Origin: JASHPR01 sp963729365
GTDB lineage: Bacteria; Actinomycetota; Actinomycetes; Streptosporangiales; Streptosporangiaceae
Reading direction: 5' to 3'
Assembly: GCA_963729365.1 (NCBI GenBank)
Contig: CAVSNQ010000001.1
Coordinates: forward strand, 198,276 to 262,275
DNA: 64,000 nt
Shown one piece after another: positions 61,473 through 64,000 of this stretch; position 1 is the first letter of the stretch; the number at the start of each line of letters is the position of its first letter. The notes under the pieces were generated by a model that saw only the letters and a list, made by a program, of their open reading frames with translations, ran no database searches and had not been told where the DNA came from. Position numbers and translations under genes: made by a program.

Positions 61473-63297
61473 CCCATCCCCAGCGGTTACGACGGCAAGC
61501 CAGAAAAATGCGCCGCTACGGACTACAGCCCACCATCGTCATCAACCCTCGCGACCCGCTGCCTGAGCTGGCGATCGTGACCCTGGGCCGGTTGCTATGG
61601 CGCTACCGCTCCGAACTCACACCACCCGCCCTAGCTTTCGGCTCCGCGCTCGCCGCGTCGATCCTGCACGCTCAGCACCCGCGCTGGTGGCCAGCGTCCA
61701 CGGTGACCGCCGCCGTTGGCGTCCTTGGCGTAGCCATTGTCGGCGGACGGCTCGGCCTAGCCTCCCGCGCCGAGCGCTGTTTCGCAATGACCGTCATTGC
61801 GACTCTGGGTGGGTGGCTAGCCGCAGCGACCGATCTCGGGCCGGGCCGTCAACCTCTGCCCTGGCTCCTCGTCATCAGCACAGGTGTGCTCGGTGCGCCC
61901 TGGTGGGCGCATCGAAGGCGCCGCGCCAAGGTTCGCGTTGAGCGGCTCCTTGCCGCCTGGCCCGAGATCGCCCCAGCGGTCGGGCTCGCCGGTTCGCGCG
62001 TCATGTCCGCCGTGGTGGACGTCTGGGGATGGCGGGCACAGTTCGGCCTGGCCCGCGGCCAGACCATTACGGACGTGATCGCCAAGCTTTCCCGCGATCG
62101 AGTCAGGGCTCGGCACGTTCCGGGGCGCTGCCCGCGTCTACCCGACCGCTGACGACCTGGCCAACCGGTTCGAGCTGCGCGTGCTCGACAAAGACCCGCA
62201 CGCCGACGCGATCACGTGGCCCGGGCCATCAGTCTCATCGATCACCGAGCCCATCGATCTCGGCCCGTTCGAGGACGCCATGCCCGCGCGGGTGCTGTTG
62301 CTGCGGCGCCATGCTCTGTTCGGTGGTGCAACAGGGTCCGGCAAAGAGCGGCGGCCTGAACGTCCTCATGGGGAACCTGACCGCGTGCGCCGATGTGGTC
62401 ATCTGGGCCATCGACCTCAAACGCGGTATGGAACTCGGCCCGTGGGGTGCGTGCATAGATCGGCTGGCCACGACGCCCGCCGAGGCCCGCACGCTCCTCG
62501 CCGACGCAGTAGGCATCCTCGAGGCACGCGCCGAGTTCCTCGCTGCCGTCGGTCAGCGCGTCTGGGAGCCCTCGCCCGACATGCCAGCCCTGGTGATCAT
62601 CGTTGACGAGTACGCCGAGCTGGTCGAATCGGCTTCAGAGGCGACTGGCGACGCTGACTCGATCAGTCGTCGCGGCCGGGCCGTCGCGGTGACGCTCGTC
62701 GCGGCCACCCAGCGGCCGACACAGAAGGCCATGGGACAGGGTCCGCTGCGCTCGCAGATGGATGTGCGGATCTGTTTCCGCGTGCGTGAACGCAAAGACG
62801 TAGACCTCGTCCTGGGCCAGGGCATGCTGTCCGCGGGCTGGCAGGCGCACAGGCTCAACGCTCCCGGCAAGTTCCTCGTCTCCGCACCCGAGCACGACAC
62901 TCCCCGCCGCGCTCGCGCCTACCTCCTCACGGACCAGGCAGTGAACGACACAGCGAGCGGGAACGCCGACCTGCGACCCGAGCTGGACGAGGTATCCAGG
63001 CGAGCACTAGACGAACGCGCGGACAGGCAGCAGCAACGCTCGCCAGAGGTCCGTGAGCCATCGACCGGCGAGGGAGTGGGTCATGTCGCGGGGGAAGTGG
63101 GACGCGGCCCGGAGGTGCTCCTGTGGGCCGCGCTCTCCCTCGCTCCCGATGACGGCATCTCCGTTCCCGATCTGATGAGCGCGACCCAGATGAGCCGCCC
63201 GTGGATCTATCAGCGGCTCCGCGAGATGGCTAACCGCGGCCAGGTTGCCCAGGTCGGACGCGGTCGGTGGCAAGCGGTCACCGAACACCCTCAGTGA
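61469..63297 (+). pseudogene. FtsK/SpoIIIE-type transfer protein (TraB/TraSA-like), two frameshifts
   Basis: The N-terminal part (to about 62095) has four membrane helices (LGRLLWRYRSELTPPALAFG onward). After a first frame change near 62100 comes GLGTFRGAARVYPTADDLAN and the Walker A region GGATGSGK. A second change at the A run 62343-62345 (one extra A) leads to SGGLNVLMGNLTACADVVIW, Walker B ALVIIVDEYAEL, and the C-terminal winged helix (LMSATQMSRPWIYQRLREMA). Such motors move double-stranded DNA between mycelia. With two lesions, one inside Walker A, it is inactive unless the indels are errors. Confidence 0.85.
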
Positions 63298-63308
63298 CTG
63301 TCTATGGG

Positions 63309-63371
63309 TTGTCTACGTCTACGGCCCCATGCGCGTCTGCACATATGACGCGGATACGCAGACGTAGACAA
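63309..63371. promoter_or_regulatory. Inverted repeats between the tra and xis genes
   Basis: TTGTCTACGTCT (63309-63320) and AGACGTAGACAA (63360-63371) are perfect 12-bp inverted arms. A second nested pair, CGTCTGC and GCAGACG, lies between or overlapping them. AGACGAAGACGA follows at 63372-63383. Location suggests a transfer locus (clt), an Xis or a regulator binding site. Confidence 0.6.
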
Positions 63372-63453
63372 AGACGAAGACGATCACCCACCGTGACGAG
63401 GAGAGGAGATGAGGCCGCAACCAGCGACCAGCACGAAGAGGAGGTGAGGCGAA

Positions 63454-63645
63454 GTGCAAGCGTACACAGTTGAGCAGGTAGCGGAGATCCTCCATGTCGG
63501 CCGGGACAAGGTCTACTACCTGCTGCGGACCGGGCAACTCCGGAGCATCAAGATCGGCAAACTGCGCAGGATCACCAGTCAGCATCTGGCCGAGTTCATC
63601 GCGTCGCTAGAAAGCGAAAACGACCGCGAGGCAGCCAGAAGGTAG
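63454..63645 (+). CDS. xis: Excisionase-like helix-turn-helix protein
   Basis: 63 residues from GTG 63454 with GAGGTGAGG upstream. VEQVAEILHVGRDKVYYLLR is the MerR-like helix-turn-helix of AICE excisionases, followed by TGQLRSIKIGKLRRITSQHL (wing). In AICEs this gene stands next to the integrase and directs excision. It could instead be a related small activator. Confidence 0.85.
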   Translation: MQAYTVEQVAEILHVGRDKVYYLLRTGQLRSIKIGKLRRITSQHLAEFIASLESENDREAARR

Positions 63646-63668
63646 AACGGTGTGCTACATTGTTCTAC

Positions 63669-63818
63669 ATGCGTGACACCACACTTCCGCCCGTACGGGT
63701 GGAAGCCGACTTCAAGGAACGGCTGGCCAGATATGCCGTCTCACAGGACCGCGACGTTTCGTGGGTCATCAGGAAGGCGATCGAGGAGTACCTCGAGCGG
63801 CACGAAGACAAGGAGTGA
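63669..63818 (+). CDS. Ribbon-helix-helix (CopG/Arc-type) protein
   Basis: 49 residues: strand PPVRVEADFKERLARYA and helix DVSWVIRKAIEEYLERHEDK form the ribbon-helix-helix pattern. It follows xis by 23 bases and precedes the probable integrase. It may regulate their expression. Confidence 0.75.
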   Translation: MRDTTLPPVRVEADFKERLARYAVSQDRDVSWVIRKAIEEYLERHEDKE

Positions 63819-63921
63819 TCAACACAGAGCCCTGGCCACCACGAGCGCGGTGGTACGCCTCGAACGCAAGCCAGGGCACGCCAGGCCCCAACCCAACCAA
63901 CCTGGCAGGAACGGAGGCTCA

Positions 63922-64000
63922 ATGTCCACGATCTTAATCGGCCAGCACCAGGCCACCATTTACCCGGAGGACAACGGGTACATAGGAGCGATCAGCATTG
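63922..64000 (+). CDS. Start of a gene cut by the window edge, probably the integrase
   Basis: ATG 63922 follows GGAACGGAGGCTCA. The 26 visible residues begin MSTILIGQHQATIYPEDN and continue GYIGAISI. The strand-rich GY.GAISI phrase fits the N-terminal AP2-like part of AICE tyrosine recombinases, and the position after xis fits an integrase. Too little is visible for certainty. Confidence 0.45.
   Translation, partial: MSTILIGQHQATIYPEDNGYIGAISI

Overview
This is a high-GC window from an actinobacterium, most likely a filamentous one (Streptosporangiales- or Streptomyces-like). The evidence is the conserved actinobacterial block tRNA-Ser / SRP RNA / dnaX / ybaB / recR / lysC / asd, a Methyltransf_19 (DUF574) SAM methyltransferase, remnants of large LuxR (LAL) regulators, and an integrated actinomycete conjugative element (AICE). 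The species assignment is inference.

Layout. 1-1.15 kb is gene debris: a LuxR/LAL fragment, a perfect 42-bp tandem repeat and the C-terminal end of a sulfite-oxidase-like enzyme. 1.16-6.2 kb is one overlapping operon (two SDR dehydrogenases, an internally deleted GMC oxidoreductase, a GH15 glucoamylase/trehalase-like enzyme, a two-domain VOC protein, a small membrane protein). 6.2-13.1 kb is the housekeeping block: tRNA-Ser(GGA), SRP RNA, DNA polymerase III tau/gamma, YbaB, RecR, a DUF5063 protein, aspartate kinase (with a credible internal start for a beta subunit), aspartate-semialdehyde dehydrogenase and a DUF2203 protein. 13.2-32.8 kb is accessory chromosome: MarR/MFS efflux, methyltransferase, amidohydrolase, NlpC/P60, epoxide hydrolase, a ClpX-zinc-finger/HTH protein behind twin palindromes, AraC/VOC, MFS, a LuxR pseudogene, and a two-component system divergent from an ABC-2 exporter whose first permease carries a large predicted extracellular domain.

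33.3-64 kb is mobile. A 45-bp sequence identical to the 3' half of tRNA-Pro(CGG), including CCA, occurs at 33325-33369 and 39606-39650. It marks element ends. Between the two copies lie an ArsR/MFS pair and several small or broken genes. From 39.6 kb to the window end runs an AICE-like element: DUF2637 spread protein, VapBC, a HEPN-like protein, an integrase fragment, a defence-like island, XRE-DUF5919 regulators with HD and NUDIX partners, small transfer-associated genes, a frameshifted FtsK/TraB motor, an excisionase, a ribbon-helix-helix protein and the start of what is probably the integrase.

The most interesting part is 46.5-54.1 kb. A C5-cytosine methyltransferase (one-base frameshift) and an SPPY-type amino-methyltransferase converge on a four-gene minus-strand operon: sigma-like factor, ImmA/IrrE-type metallopeptidase, a NurA-like candidate nuclease and a HerA-family ATPase. 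I read it as a candidate methylation-linked HerA defence module with its own protease/sigma control. A second point is a GGGACGTCTT motif in front of both XRE-DUF5919 regulators and the HD gene, suggesting a small shared regulon. Several genes in the element carry single-base frameshifts, which could be decay or uncorrected sequencing indels.
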